Shown piece by piece: positions 1 to 10,775 of a stretch of 64,000 bases of DNA. The stretch's first letter is position 1; each line of letters starts with the position of its first letter. The notes under the pieces are model-generated. The model was given only the letters and a program-made list of their open reading frames with translations. It did no database searches and was not told the DNA's origin. The translations under genes and the position numbers were made by a program. The DNA comes from Phaeosaccion multiseriatum (Eukaryota > Ochrophyta, other classes), in assembly GCA_965112735.1 (NCBI GenBank), contig OZ218958.1, positions 3,410,001 to 3,474,000 on the forward strand, given 5' to 3'.

Positions 1-42
1 CCGTCTGTCTGTCTACCTGTCTGTCTGGTCTGTCTGTCTGCC

Positions 43-96
<54 letters not shown>

Positions 97-122
97 CCTA
101 TCTGTCTACCTGTCTGTCTGCC

Positions 123-160
<38 letters not shown>

Positions 161-229
161 CCTGTCTGTCTGTCTGCCTATCTGTCTACCTGTCTGTCTG
201 TCTGTCTTTCTGCCCTCTCCTCCCCTCAG
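1..229. repeat. (TCTG)n microsatellite in an intron
   Basis: Nearly pure TCTG tetranucleotide repeat with a few TACC and TTTG interruptions. It ends in a pyrimidine tract and a CAG at 227-229, which acts as the splice acceptor of the exon that follows. The intron's donor lies outside the window. Confidence 0.85.
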
Positions 230-862
230 GTGGAGGTGGTGCTGTGGGCAGGAAGTGGCTTTGCGTCAGAGCCCTCGCCATCTGTGACCGAGGCCGAGCA
301 AGACGTGGAGGTAGAGGTAGAGGTGGAGGTGCAGGCTCTGTGCGAGAGAGCGCTGGACCCCCTGGGGAGGGGCCTTGTCCTGGGCCCTGCTGCAGTTATG
401 GACCTCGTTCACAGCAGCAGCAGCAGTCCTGACACCAACAGTCGTAAGGGTAGTAGCAGCACTTGTGACGCTGTGGCGAAGGGACTGCTGTTCGCCGCAC
501 AGGTAGGACACGACAGGACAGGACAGGACAGGAGAGGAGGTGGGAGGGCCAGTTACCATCCATCTGCTGCCATCCAATCCTATCTTCATATCTTCATATT
601 CTTTCCAAGTCTGCAATTATATATACATGGGGTGGCCTGTTTGCCTTCACCTCACCCCACCCCCCCACCCTATCCACTGCCATCCCATCCCCAGGTTGTG
701 AGCGACCCCCTGCTCTCCCCCGCGGCGTCGTCCTTCCCCGTGGCCCCTCTGCTGCTGGCGACGACTGAAGGCAGTCATATGGGCAGTCATATGGGCAGCC
801 AATCCTCTGGGAGGAAGGTGAGTGCAGCGCAGCACGTGCTCTCATCGGCTGTCTGTCTGTCC

Positions 863-958
<96 letters not shown>

Positions 959-963
959 GTCTA

Positions 964-1038
<75 letters not shown>

Positions 1039-2884
1039 TGCCATGCCTTGTCCACCGCTTATCTAGAGCTCATCGATACCTTGTCGAGAGCCCATCGATA
1101 CCTTGTCTAGAGCCCATCGATACCTTATCTAGAGCGTATCGATACCTTGTCTAGAGCGCATCCATAACCTGTCTAGAGCTCCTTCGAAGATCTTGTCCAC
1201 CACTTGTCTAGAGCTCCTTCGAAGAGCTTGTCCACCACTTGTCTAGAGCTCATCGATACCTTGTCTAGAGCTCATCGATACCTTGTCTAGAGCTCATCGA
1301 TACCTTGTCTAGAGCTCATCGATACCTTGTCTAGAGCTCATCGATACCTTGTCTAGAGCTCATCGATACCTTGTCTAGAGCCCATACGTTGTCTAGAGCT
1401 CATCGATACGTTGTCTAGAGCGTATCGATACCTTGTCTAGAGCTTTCTCTACCGCGTGGACTTGCTGGCATTCTCTCTCTCTCTGCCCCCCTCCCTCACG
1501 CACTCACTCACCCAGCCACCCCACCTTAATCCCCCCCCCCCCCCCCCCTTCTCGCCCGTCTACTGCCATCCATGCCATGCACGACCGTCCCGCGTTAGCT
1601 GAAGGCCCTGCTGGTGCCCGAAGCTGCTCTTTCTTCCTTCCTCATGTCCTTCGAGGCCCTCGTCATGCTCGGAGAGGGCCTCCAGGGAGAGCCCGCCACC
1701 TGCGCCGCCCCTACTTTGGGTGTCGAGACCTCTACTTTGGGCGTCGAGGTCGAGGGGGATGCGCCTCTCACCTGCCACCCCAACACGCTTTTGCGTGGCG
1801 GCAGCGGCAGTCGTATGGGCAGTAGCAGCAGCGGCAACAGCAGCGGCAGCAGCGAAGACGAGCGGGTGAGTGCGTGCGTGTGCACGCAGGAGGCCTCCAC
1901 ACAGGCAGCACGACGCATGCTTGACCCCAGTGATGAATAATGCCTCACTCCCTCACTCCCTCACTCCCTCCCTCCCTCCCTCCCTCTGACTTACTGTACC
2001 TCACTCATTGCCTTACTGCTCATGTACCGCAGACGCAGAGGCAGTCCAAGCTCTCTGCGCTCTCTGCCTCCATGGACGCCGCTCTCTTCGGTCTACGGAG
2101 CTCCACAGCAGTGACCATCGTCTATCCACAGGCGGACGAAACCGTACAAGTCACCATCACACACACCGACATCATCACAGAGGAGTATCGGGAGGGGGGA
2201 GGGCAGGAGGGGCAGGAGGAGGGGGAGGGGGAGGGGCGAGAGGAGACGCTGCTCTCGGTGGCGGTGTCGGTGTCTGTTGAGGTGGGGGTTTCGTTCAAGC
2301 ACTTCTCCTCTCCGGCGGATGGAATGTGGTGTGTGCATGCAGGGGGGGTGCTGCTGCACTGCGTGGGGGACGAAACCGACAAGACAGAGGTGCAAGTGCC
2401 GCTGCAGGTGAGGGAGGGAGGGAGGGAGGGAGGGAGGGAGGGAGGGAGAGAGGGAGGGAGGGACAGAGCGAGTGGAAGAGGAAGGGGGGAAGGGAGGAGG
2501 GAGAGTCCTTTGCGTCCTGCAGCAAGCGAAGAGCGCCGAGCTTGTGCTTTGCGAGCTTGGGCTGCCTGGGGGTGCCCAACTTGGTCTGACTTGCGCTGAC
2601 TGCCTTTGGTTAGTAACGGTTAATGACTAATGCTGCTCTTTCTCTACTCTTCTCTGTCACATCTCCAGGTGGAGGTGCCTTCTTCTCGGCTGCCGAAGGC
2701 AGGGGTGGGGCAGGGGCAGCCGTTGGTGATACAGCAGCGAGTGCTGGCGCGCTTCCCTCTGGAGCTGAGCGTGTCTCTACACGCCGGACTGTCTCCTTCT
2801 CTGGAGCAAGAGGGAGAGGCCCGCAGGAGCCAGCCTGTTAACGTGTGGGTGGAGCTACTGGGGGGGGGGGAGAAGGAGGCCTGA
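230..2884 (+). CDS. Unrecognised protein, 3' part of a multi-exon gene (5' end outside window)
   Basis: Five exons join in phase 0: 230-502, 695-817, 1599-1865, 2033-2407 and 2669-2884 (TGA). Donors are GTAGG, GTGAGT, GTGAGT and GTGAGG; acceptors are CAG, CAG, TAG, CAG and CAG. The fragment is about 417 residues. It contains Val-Glu dipeptide runs near its start, a Ser-rich stretch, two copies of GSHMGS, and in its second half alternating hydrophobic residues that suggest beta strands (for example [18 protein letters not shown]). It ends shortly after an LVIQQ segment. I recognise no family. The gene continues to the left, so the N-terminal domains that might identify it are missing. The exon model is well supported by phase; the function is unknown. 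Confidence 0.7.
843..1036. repeat. (TCTG)n microsatellite
   Basis: Second TCTG tract, inside the 818-1598 intron of the first gene, with occasional TCTA and TCCG variants. It is the same repeat type as at 1-229, also on the sense strand of an intron. Confidence 0.85.
1060..1443. repeat. 22-bp tandem minisatellite with CTAGAGCTCATCGATACC core
   Basis: About 17 tandem copies of a 22-bp unit containing TTGTCTAGAGC and ATCGATACC, with variants that replace CTCATCGATACC by CTCCTTCGAAGA or CGTATCGATACC. It fills the second half of the same intron. The variants are themselves related in register, which shows unit-level duplication. Confidence 0.9.
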
Positions 2885-4512
2885 CAGGACAGTGACATGG
2901 ACTTAAGGAAGAGATGCCATGGAAAGCGCGAAAGGCCTAGGGCCAGGGGTAAAGGCAGATGGCAGAGGCAGGGAAGCAGATGGCGAGAGACAGGGAGGCA
3001 GATGGCGGAGGCAGGGAGGCACATGACAAAGACGGCAGCCCTCACACGCACAGCCCCAGGGCCTGAAGGCCCACAGCCCACAGACAGCCCACAGCAAACT
3101 GTGTATATGTGTGTACCCAGGGCCCGAAGGCCCACAGCCCACAGCAAACTTTGTATATGTGTGTACCCATGGCCCGAAGGCCCACAGCCCACAGCGAACT
3201 GTACACGCCACGAGACCACCGCCCCCCAGACGGCCCCATCTGTGTGCCCCACATGCCCCACATGGTGGTGACTGCCCTCACAGGTGGCACAGATGGTCAT
3301 GACGGCCCTCACAGATGGCAGAGATGGTCATGACAAAGCCCTCTGCACGCAGATGGTGATGACGGCCCTCTTCGCTCGCCCCCCCCGGTGTGGCTTACGG
3401 TGTTCCTCAAACGCGGCGCTTGGGTCTGACCGCCAGGGTAGTTGGGGCCTGCCCCCCTGGGGAGGAGGTAAGACCCCCTGGGCAGTAGGTAAGGAATGCT
3501 CCACTTCAGGACGCGGACGGAACGACTGCCTAGATCTGCCGAGATGCTCTGTAGCGAGAGGATGCCATTCGCTCTTCGCTCTTCGCCATCCGCCAGCTCC
3601 ACAGCGGAGCATAAGGACCACATCACCACATCAGATGAGACAGCATCATCCCTTCAGTGGGAGTGTGGCGGTTGGGGTGAGATGAAGCATTTCAATGGAC
3701 TGCCTCTGCCTTCGAGTCGGCTGTCAGCCGCAGTCAGTCAGAGCCAGCGAGTCAGAGCCAGAAGCAGTGAGGGGCAGAAGCATTGAAGGGCAGACAGGGG
3801 CACAAGCAGTGAGGGGCAGGCAGTGAGGGGCAGGCAGTGAGGGGCAGGCAGTGAGGGGGGAGGCAGGGGGAGCGGGGACTCGAGCCCCGTGCTTGCGTCG
3901 CAGAAAAAGTCCTCTCATCGCAAGCGGGGGGCGGAGAGGAGATGGGAGAATGGGAATACATATCGAGTACCCCTTGTCGACATCGGCTATCGACCCTCGA
4001 TTATTTATCGATTATCGATTATCTTTCGACCATCGGCTGTGGTGTCTCAGCCCATGAAGACGGAGGGAGGGAGATGAAGGAAGGGGGGGAGGGAGGGTGA
4101 TGGAGAGAGGGGGGGGGGCTTTCTGGAGCAAGCCGCACACGCTCTCGTTGCAGAAAGAGTGGCAATGTGACAGTGAGTGGCGAAGCAGCCAATAACACAA
4201 GCAGGCCACCGGCACAGGTAGAAGGGGATGGGCCGCCTAGCCCCTGCTTCAGTTTCCGTTTCAGTTTTATTCGTAGACCCATACAGTAATCACTCCAATT
4301 TACAGTGCCAATTCGGACGCTGCCAACAAGTCCGTTTCGCCGTCTTCAAACCTCTTTCCACATCTCCCAAGAGGCTGGGACACGCATTAAGTGCCATCCG
4401 TTGCCTAACCAGACTGAGAATTCCACCCCCATCCATATGTTGCCATCCCACCCATCTGCTGCCATCCCATCCCATCCCATCCCATCTGCTGCCATCCCAT
4501 CCCGCACCATGA
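2885..4512. other. Intergenic, tandem repeats only
   Basis: Convergent 3' ends of the first gene and IFT54 meet here. There are about three copies of a roughly 47-bp unit with GTGTATATGTGTGTACCC (about 3050-3210), several copies of a unit with GATGGTCATGACGGCCCTCA (3260-3370), a GGCAGTGAGG repeat (3770-3860), an AT-richer stretch with ATCGATTATCGATT (3985-4025) and CCCATC repeats (4430-4500). I see no convincing gene. Confidence 0.6.
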
Positions 4513-7500
4513 TCAAGAGGTGACCACAGTCCTCAACAACTGCTTGATGCGCTCGTCGTTCCTGGCGATGTTGGCCTTGACCCCATTAATCTTGAGGGCT
4601 TGCTCCTGCAGCTGCTCCTCCACCTCCCCCAGCTGCAGCCGCAGAGGCTCCAGGGCCTCCCCACTCGCCCTCTTCTCCTCCTGCAGGGCTTCTCTCTTGC
4701 GTCGTCCCTCCTGCAGCCAGCGCTCCATCTCTGACGTCATCATTGACAAGTCTTCGTGCACGTAGTCCATGCACTTCCCTAAGGACGGATGGATGGCAGT
4801 GGACGGCAGTGGATGGCAGTGGATGAGTAGGTGGGATGGCAGTGGATGGATGGCAGTGGATGGGACTAGATGGGATGGCAATGGATGGATGGGGTGGGTG
4901 GGATGGGATGGGCCCTTACCCCGCCGCCCTCATATATACCCATACGCTTTTCCTTGCCCTACCCACTGACTTACCAAGAGGATTTGTGCTGCGGCAGAGG
5001 AGCTGGATCGTGGCACGGATCTGTATGAGGAAGTGAGGGGCAGTACAGGCAGTTGGTGATACAGCGGCATGCAAAGGGGGGCAAAGACAGACGGCAAAGG
5101 AGGAAGACGGGTCAACAAAAGAGAACAGACGGACAGGGAAGCAGACAGACAGATAGAAAGATAGACACACAGACAGACAGACAGACAGATATTAAGATAG
5201 ACACACACAGGAAGGCGGATAGACAGATACACCGAGAGAGAGAGAGAAAGAGTGAGATCGCTCAGTCGCGGGTTCCCTTCGCGCCTCCTCAGGAACGAGA
5301 GCCATCCGCTGCCATCCATCCAAGAGCCACCCACGCCTTGAGAGCCATCCTCTGCCATCCTCTGCCATCCTCTGCCATCCTTTGCCATCCTCTTCCATCC
5401 CAGCCCCTAAAAGGAGCCTCTCCTCCGCTTCATCCAAACGCACCTTATCGAGGTCTCCCTCGCTGTATCCGACAGCGGTCTGCGCTGATCCCCTTCTGCT
5501 GCCATCCGCTGCCGTCTTGCCACTCCCCTTGTCGCCGCCCCCCGCCCCTAGCCCGCTCTTCTTGAGTCGGCCAAGCTTGATGCCCGTGCCTCCTCCGTCC
5601 TTCTCCTCCTTCTTGTCACCGTTGTCTGGTTGTTTGTTTGTTTGTTTCGTTTGGAATGAACGATGCAAAGAGCACCACCACATGTGGACACAGTCAGGTC
5701 AGCGTGAGGGGAAGACGTACGAGAGATGCATGGGGTGTCCTTGGGCATTTAGGAGACCCACTTAGAACACCCAAGAGGAATGGAAGGGAAGGGAAGGCTC
5801 CTCTCGCCTACAGGCCCCCCCTCCCTCTGTCGCTCAAAAGATTCCAACCCGATATATCAATCAACCAACCAACCAATCAACCGACTCCTCTCCTCTCCCT
5901 TCCTCTTCTTTTCTCTCACCTCCTCTCCCTTCCTCTTCTCTCCCCTCTCCTCTCCTCTCCCCCCCCCTTTCCTCTCCTCTCCCCTCCCCTCTCCTCTCCT
6001 CTCCCCTCCCACATCCCCACGACCGCTCCTCACCTTCCCCTTTGTGCTTGGCCTCAGCCTCCGCCTCTGCCTGCTCCTCCATGATGTCCCTCACGAGCTT
6101 GGAGTGTTGTTCTCCTCCCGAGGCTTTCGCCCCCGCCGCCATCTGTGACAGGGCCGCAGAATCGCCTCCCGCTGTATCATCAATTCCTCCATCTTCCTCG
6201 CCCTCTTCGTCACTGTCAGGGGAATCTCCTGCGTAGCATGATGGAGAGGAGGAGGAGGAGGAGGGGGGGAGGGGGAGAGGGAGGGGGGGGGGGAATAGAG
6301 AGAAGATGAGAGACAGATGCGGGGGGGGGGAGGGGGAGAGATGGGGAGACAGAGGAGGGAGCGAGAGAGAGAGACAGAGTCAGAGAGAGGGAAAGAGAGA
6401 GGCCACACCAGTCGAGGGAGGGACTTCGAAAGAAGGGGAAGGTTCACTATCCCGCCCCCCTGGCTGCCCAGTGTCTCGGTCCCAGTGCAGGCAGGCAGAA
6501 GCAACAAGCTTCTGAAACTCCAAGTCCCCCCTTCCATTGCCATCCCTCCCCTCTCCCACCCATTCTTACCGTCGGTCATGATGTGCATAGCCGCCTTGGG
6601 TGCTCCCCCCCCCTTGGCCTCCCCATCCGCCCCCCTGCCCGTCGCCGACAACTGTGACGCCCCCGCCATCTGTGACTCCACCTCCTTGACATTGTCCTTG
6701 ATTTGTGGGGGCCTCCTGCGGGCGGTGCGAGGTCGCATGCTTCGTGGCTGAGCCTCGGACACCTCTGTGTTGTCAACACCGCTGGACGTGTCCTGCTTTG
6801 TTTGTCAAGCAATTTGTCGTGCAGTGTCAAGCAGTCGAGCAACGTCCCGCAGTGGAAGAAAGAAGTAAATAGTCAGCAGACGAGCAGTGAAGCAGTGTGA
6901 AGCTGTACGGAAGTAGTGCAGCAAAGTGCAGAGCAACGTGTGAAGAAGTCAAGTCTCCCCTTGTCTCTTCTCCTCTCTCGCTCCACTCCTCCTCCCTCCT
7001 CTCCCCTTCTCTCTTCTCCTCTCTAGCTCCACTCCTCCTCCCTCCTCTCCCCTCCTCTCCTCTCCTCTGGCCTCTAACCCCGCGTCTTCCTTCCTCACCT
7101 TGTCGCCGCTGCCGCCCTCCTCCGTCCCCTGCTGTGCCACCATCTGCTCCCCCTTTGAGCCCGGCCGGTCGCCATCTGTGTCGCCGCTGTCCTTAGCCAT
7201 GGCCTGAGCAGGGGCGGAGAAGCTGTCTTTGCGCTGTGCAGCAGGAGCAGAGGCATCGTCTTGCTTGGCGCCAACACTGGTGACATTGCTGGTGCTGCCC
7301 CTCCGGCCCTGTCAACCAGTCAGTCAGTTACACGTCAGTTACACAACACCAAGACATCGGCCAACAGGAAGACGCGCGGGGAGAGCAGCAGAGGACAGAG
7401 GACAGAGGACGAGACAACGGAAGGGAGAGCATAAAAGAGGAAAGAGCAAAGGGGCAGGGGAGAGAGAGAGCAGAGAGGCAAGCAACGGTTAAGAGAGGGC

Positions 7501-9834
7501 ACAAGACAGACATCCCTCTGTCTCACTCTCTCACTGTCTCACTGTCTCACTGTCTCCCTCTCTCTCTCTCTCTCTCTCTGACGGTCTCTTTCTGTCTCTG
7601 TCTCTCTCTCGCACTCACTCACTCACCGCGTCAGATTCCACTGACGATCTCCGCCGCTCCCCCCCGGCCCCTCCCGAGGGAGCCCTCCCCTAAGGCAAGC
7701 AAACAAGCACGAAAGGAAGGAGGAAGGAAGGGAGGGAGGGAGGAAGGAAGGGGCGTACAGAAACGCATAAAAGCGTCGAGGGAGGGAGGGAGTGGGTGAG
7801 TAAGTGAGTGGGTGAGTGGGTGAGTGAGTGAGTGAGTGAGTGAGTGAGTGAGTGAGTGAGTGAGTGAGTGAGTGAGTGAGTAAGTGAGTGAGTAAGTGAG
7901 TGAGTGAGTGAGTGAGTGAGTGAGTGAGTGAGTGAGTGAGTAAGTGAGTGAGTGAGTGAGTGAGTGAGTGAGTGAGTGAGTGAGTGAGTGAAGTGGTCCA
8001 AACGAAGACCAGCACGGAACAGGATAGGCGCCAACCCCCCTCCGGACCCGCAGGCACCCTTCGGGACTGACTGACTGACTGACTGACTGACTGACTGACT
8101 CACTGAGTGCCTAAGCCCACTTTAACTCACTCACCAGCACTGCGTCCACGGCCTTGGTGCTGTCTGGTGCCTCTGTGGCAGCAAGGCTCAGCAGCTGCAG
8201 CAGACGGTTTGTCTTCTCGGGCTCCAAGCCAGCCACGATCTTGGCGGGCCTGGCAAGGGGGGGGCAGGGAGGAGGAGGGAGGGAGGGAGGGAGGGAGGGA
8301 GGGAGGGAGGGAGGGAGGGAGGGAGGGAGGGAGGTGAGGGAGCGACAGGGACGAGGGCAGGATACTGCGTGATTTACCACCACCAATACGCCCGCCACCC
8401 CACACCTGCCTCTACCCATATGCCTCTCACTCACCTCGCGTCTACAAGCGTGTTGAGCTGCGTGCCCACAAGGCTACACACGAGCTCCAAGTACTCCATC
8501 TTGAGCTCTCTGTCCTTCAGCGCCGCTCCGTCCTGCAGCTCTGGCCTCAGTAGTCCCTCTCCAAAGCCCGTCGCTGCCGTGACGGCTGACACAATGTCAT
8601 GAAGGAAGCGGAAGGGAGGCTTGCCCAGGTACTTGTCCGTGAGCCTGGGCCTGCTGATGAGCTTCTCCAACACTTCCTTGGTGCGCTGAATGTCCCCCGA
8701 ACACGCGTCAATGCTTGCCGTCAAGTCGGGCCCATCTACCCCCAGCCCCCCCATGGACCCCACCCCCCCGAGGTCGTCCAGCCCCATGCCCCCTGCGGGC
8801 GGTCTGTCGTCCAGAGGCTTAGTGGTGGCCTCTGAGCGCAACCCTCCCCCCCTCGACGCACCTCTCCGACTGGCGGGGGGCATGGAGGAGCCTGAGCCGT
8901 CTCCTCCATCCCTGTTGGCCGCTGCCTTTGCCTCGGCCTCGTAGCTTAGACCCTGTCCCTTGGCCTCACTTGCCTCACTGGGGGTCTGTCGCTGCTGCTG
9001 AGAGGAGTCCCCCCGGGCAGGCTCATCGTCCTTGGCTGCTGCTGCTTCATCGCCACCCCCTGTTGTTCTGGGCACGGGCCCCTCGCCCCCCATCTCGCCG
9101 GCGAGGGCCCTCTCAATCGCTGCCGGTCGGTCGATGGAGCCGTCCCTGGGAGGAGGAGAGAGGGAGGGAATTAAGTCCGTCAGTCAAACATGATACATTC
9201 CAACAGAACAGCAGCAGCAATGGTGTGAAACTCTCCGAGCCTCGTCCTCATTTCCTTCCCTCTTTGGCCTCCTCTTTTTGGCCTCCTCTCAGCTACCGCC
9301 ACTCCACGCCCCGCCACACGCACGCACGCACCGGCAAGCTGCCCCCAGGGCTGTCAGGAACAGGTTGGTGTGCTCAGGCTCCAGCCCAGCCACGATCTTG
9401 GCCGGCCGGACATCGATGGCACTGCCCGTGCACACACCGGTGAGGCCGATGATGAGCTCAAGGTACTTGAGCTTGAGGGCCTTGTCTTTGATGGCGGTGC
9501 CATCGAGGAGCTCTGCTTCGAACAAACCTTCTCCGAATCCCGTGGCGGCCGTCACGCCCGACACCACGTCGTGGAGGAAGCGGAAGGGCGGCTTGGTGAG
9601 GAGCTTCTCGCTCAGCTTGGGCTTGGCGAACAGCCCGTCCAGCTGGGGCCATGCAGAAGAGGGTGGAGGGTCAAAGGACGGGGAAGAGGGCAATTAGTCA
9701 CAGGCGTGGGGTAGAGGGGAGTGGATCGAGCGAGGGAGGAGTGAGCCGAGGGGGGGCACTAGAGCTGCGGCTTGTGAGCAGGATGCACTTACACTGGCTT
9801 GGGTAGCTGGGATGAGGTCCGCGAGATCGCCCAT
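4513..9834 (-). CDS. IFT54: Intraflagellar transport protein IFT54 (TRAF3IP1/MIP-T3) with tandem N-terminal domains
   Basis: Subunit of the IFT-B complex, which moves cargo along flagellar microtubules. Eleven exons (transcription order): 9793-9834, 9332-9642, 8435-9145, 8135-8249, 7627-7689, 7099-7308, 6570-6762, 6034-6228, 5444-5625, 4975-5020, 4513-4778. They total 2334 nt, giving 777 residues, with every junction in phase. The N-terminal calponin-homology-like MIP-T3 domain, known by KPPFRFLHD and RPAKIVAGLEPE, occurs twice (residues about 15-117 and 258-393), separated by a low-complexity linker. The middle has the family's basic RPRTARRRPP segment (about residue 495). The C-terminal coiled coil (674-777) has MDYVHEDLSMM and GVKANIARNDERI, as in animal and green-algal IFT54. 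Human TRAF3IP1 is somewhat shorter and has a single copy of the domain. Identification is firm; the exact ends of the short exon 7627-7689 are least certain. Confidence 0.93.
4786..4912. repeat. GGATGGCAGTGG interspersed minisatellite cluster
   Basis: Tandem and near-tandem copies of GGATGGCAGTGGAT in the last intron of IFT54. The same word recurs singly or in pairs in many other introns and spacers of the window. Confidence 0.8.
7797..8103. repeat. (GAGT)n and (GACT)n microsatellites in IFT54 intron
   Basis: GAGT repeats with a few TAAG variants span 7797-7990. After a 75-bp unique piece, GACT repeats span about 8067-8100. Both lie in the intron between the exons at 8135-8249 and 7627-7689. 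Confidence 0.85.
8270..8334. repeat. (GGGA)n microsatellite
   Basis: GGGAGGGA tract next to the acceptor side of an IFT54 intron. On the gene's strand it reads as a TCCC pyrimidine tract that leads to the CAG acceptor at about 8250. Confidence 0.8.
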
Positions 9835-10775
9835 TGTCTCTCTGAGCGTGCTTGGAGAGGAGGAGGGAGAGAGAGACAGGCAAGAGAGAGGTTAGAGGAA
9901 ACGAGAGAAGGAAGAGAGGCGCAGAGAGGAAACGCGCTAAGGAAAGACTGTCGAGCTCTTGTCATGTTGCCAATCCCTTTCTCGGCTGAGCCCCTTCAGG
10001 AGAGAAATATGAACTGAGGAGAGGGGCAAGAGAGGCAGAACGATAAAAGAAAAAACAGACGAGATGATTATCGCGCGTTTCTCACCCAGTCGACGAAAGA
10101 AGGCCCACACCCAGACCAGAGTACGGGCAGGGGGGTTGCAGGAAGGTACTCTGAGGTAGTCTCTGTACGCGGCCGAGACCACTCCCACTGTCAACGGTTT
10201 GTGGGGCATCTGGAGGCATACGTTTTGCCAATCTCCGACAAAACAAGGGGGAATCGGTGGAGTGGCCAACGTTTTCGGTTTAAGGAGGGGGACTCCCTGC
10301 TGCAGACACACAGCCGTGGCACCAGCTATGAAGATAGGGCGAAGCGCACGTGGACAAGCTTGGACGACACGACAGGAGGAGAACTTTTGAAAACTCGGTG
10401 AGCAACCCTTTGAAATACCCTCTGAAGGCAGACCTCTTGGCTCCTCTCCTCCTTTCCCTCTGTTCGCCCCCGCCTTGGATACATATGCGCTTGCTGCCGG
10501 GTGCTTTCATGTGTAGCGGAGGGCGAATATCCATTCAGATTGCGTGATCTTATACATTTAACAACTGAGGGCGCGTCGATCCTACCTGCCCCGTCCCACC
10601 CCTTCCCTCGGGCTCAGTTCAGAGAGCTCAAGCGTGACTATTTAACGCTTGTCGCTGCGATGCGGTGATGAGAAGCTCCCCTTACGGCCTGCCTCCTTTC
10701 TACTCGCTCACCCTCCTCCGCCTGTACACCTGTCCGCGCGGCCATGGCTCCTCCTCTTGAACTGTTGGTCAGGCG
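9835..10775. promoter_or_regulatory. Divergent spacer between IFT54 and the RRM gene
   Basis: About 940 bp separate two divergent start codons, so both promoters must lie here. The stretch has fewer simple repeats than the introns. A minus-strand reading frame at 9937-10311 contains no recognisable domain; I treat it as non-coding or as an unassigned 5' exon. No clear TATA element was found. Confidence 0.4.

Noticed and set aside
1060-1443. Possible vector polylinker contamination (XbaI, SacI and ClaI-like sites)
   Set aside because: The sites are arranged as a diverged 22-bp tandem array in an intron between in-phase exons, which a cloning linker would not give.
2897-3333. Apparent proteins on both strands around 3.0-3.3 kb
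   Set aside because: They follow the roughly 47-bp and GATGGTCATGACGG tandem repeats; composition and lack of domains argue against a gene.
3870-3915. tRNA-like T-arm sequence GGGGACTCGAGCCCCG
   Set aside because: No matching acceptor, D or anticodon arms could be placed around it.
9937-10311. Minus-strand open frame of 124 codons upstream of IFT54
   Set aside because: It looks somewhat protein-like, but I see no family motif, no splice link in phase to IFT54, and it lies in a spacer that must hold two promoters.
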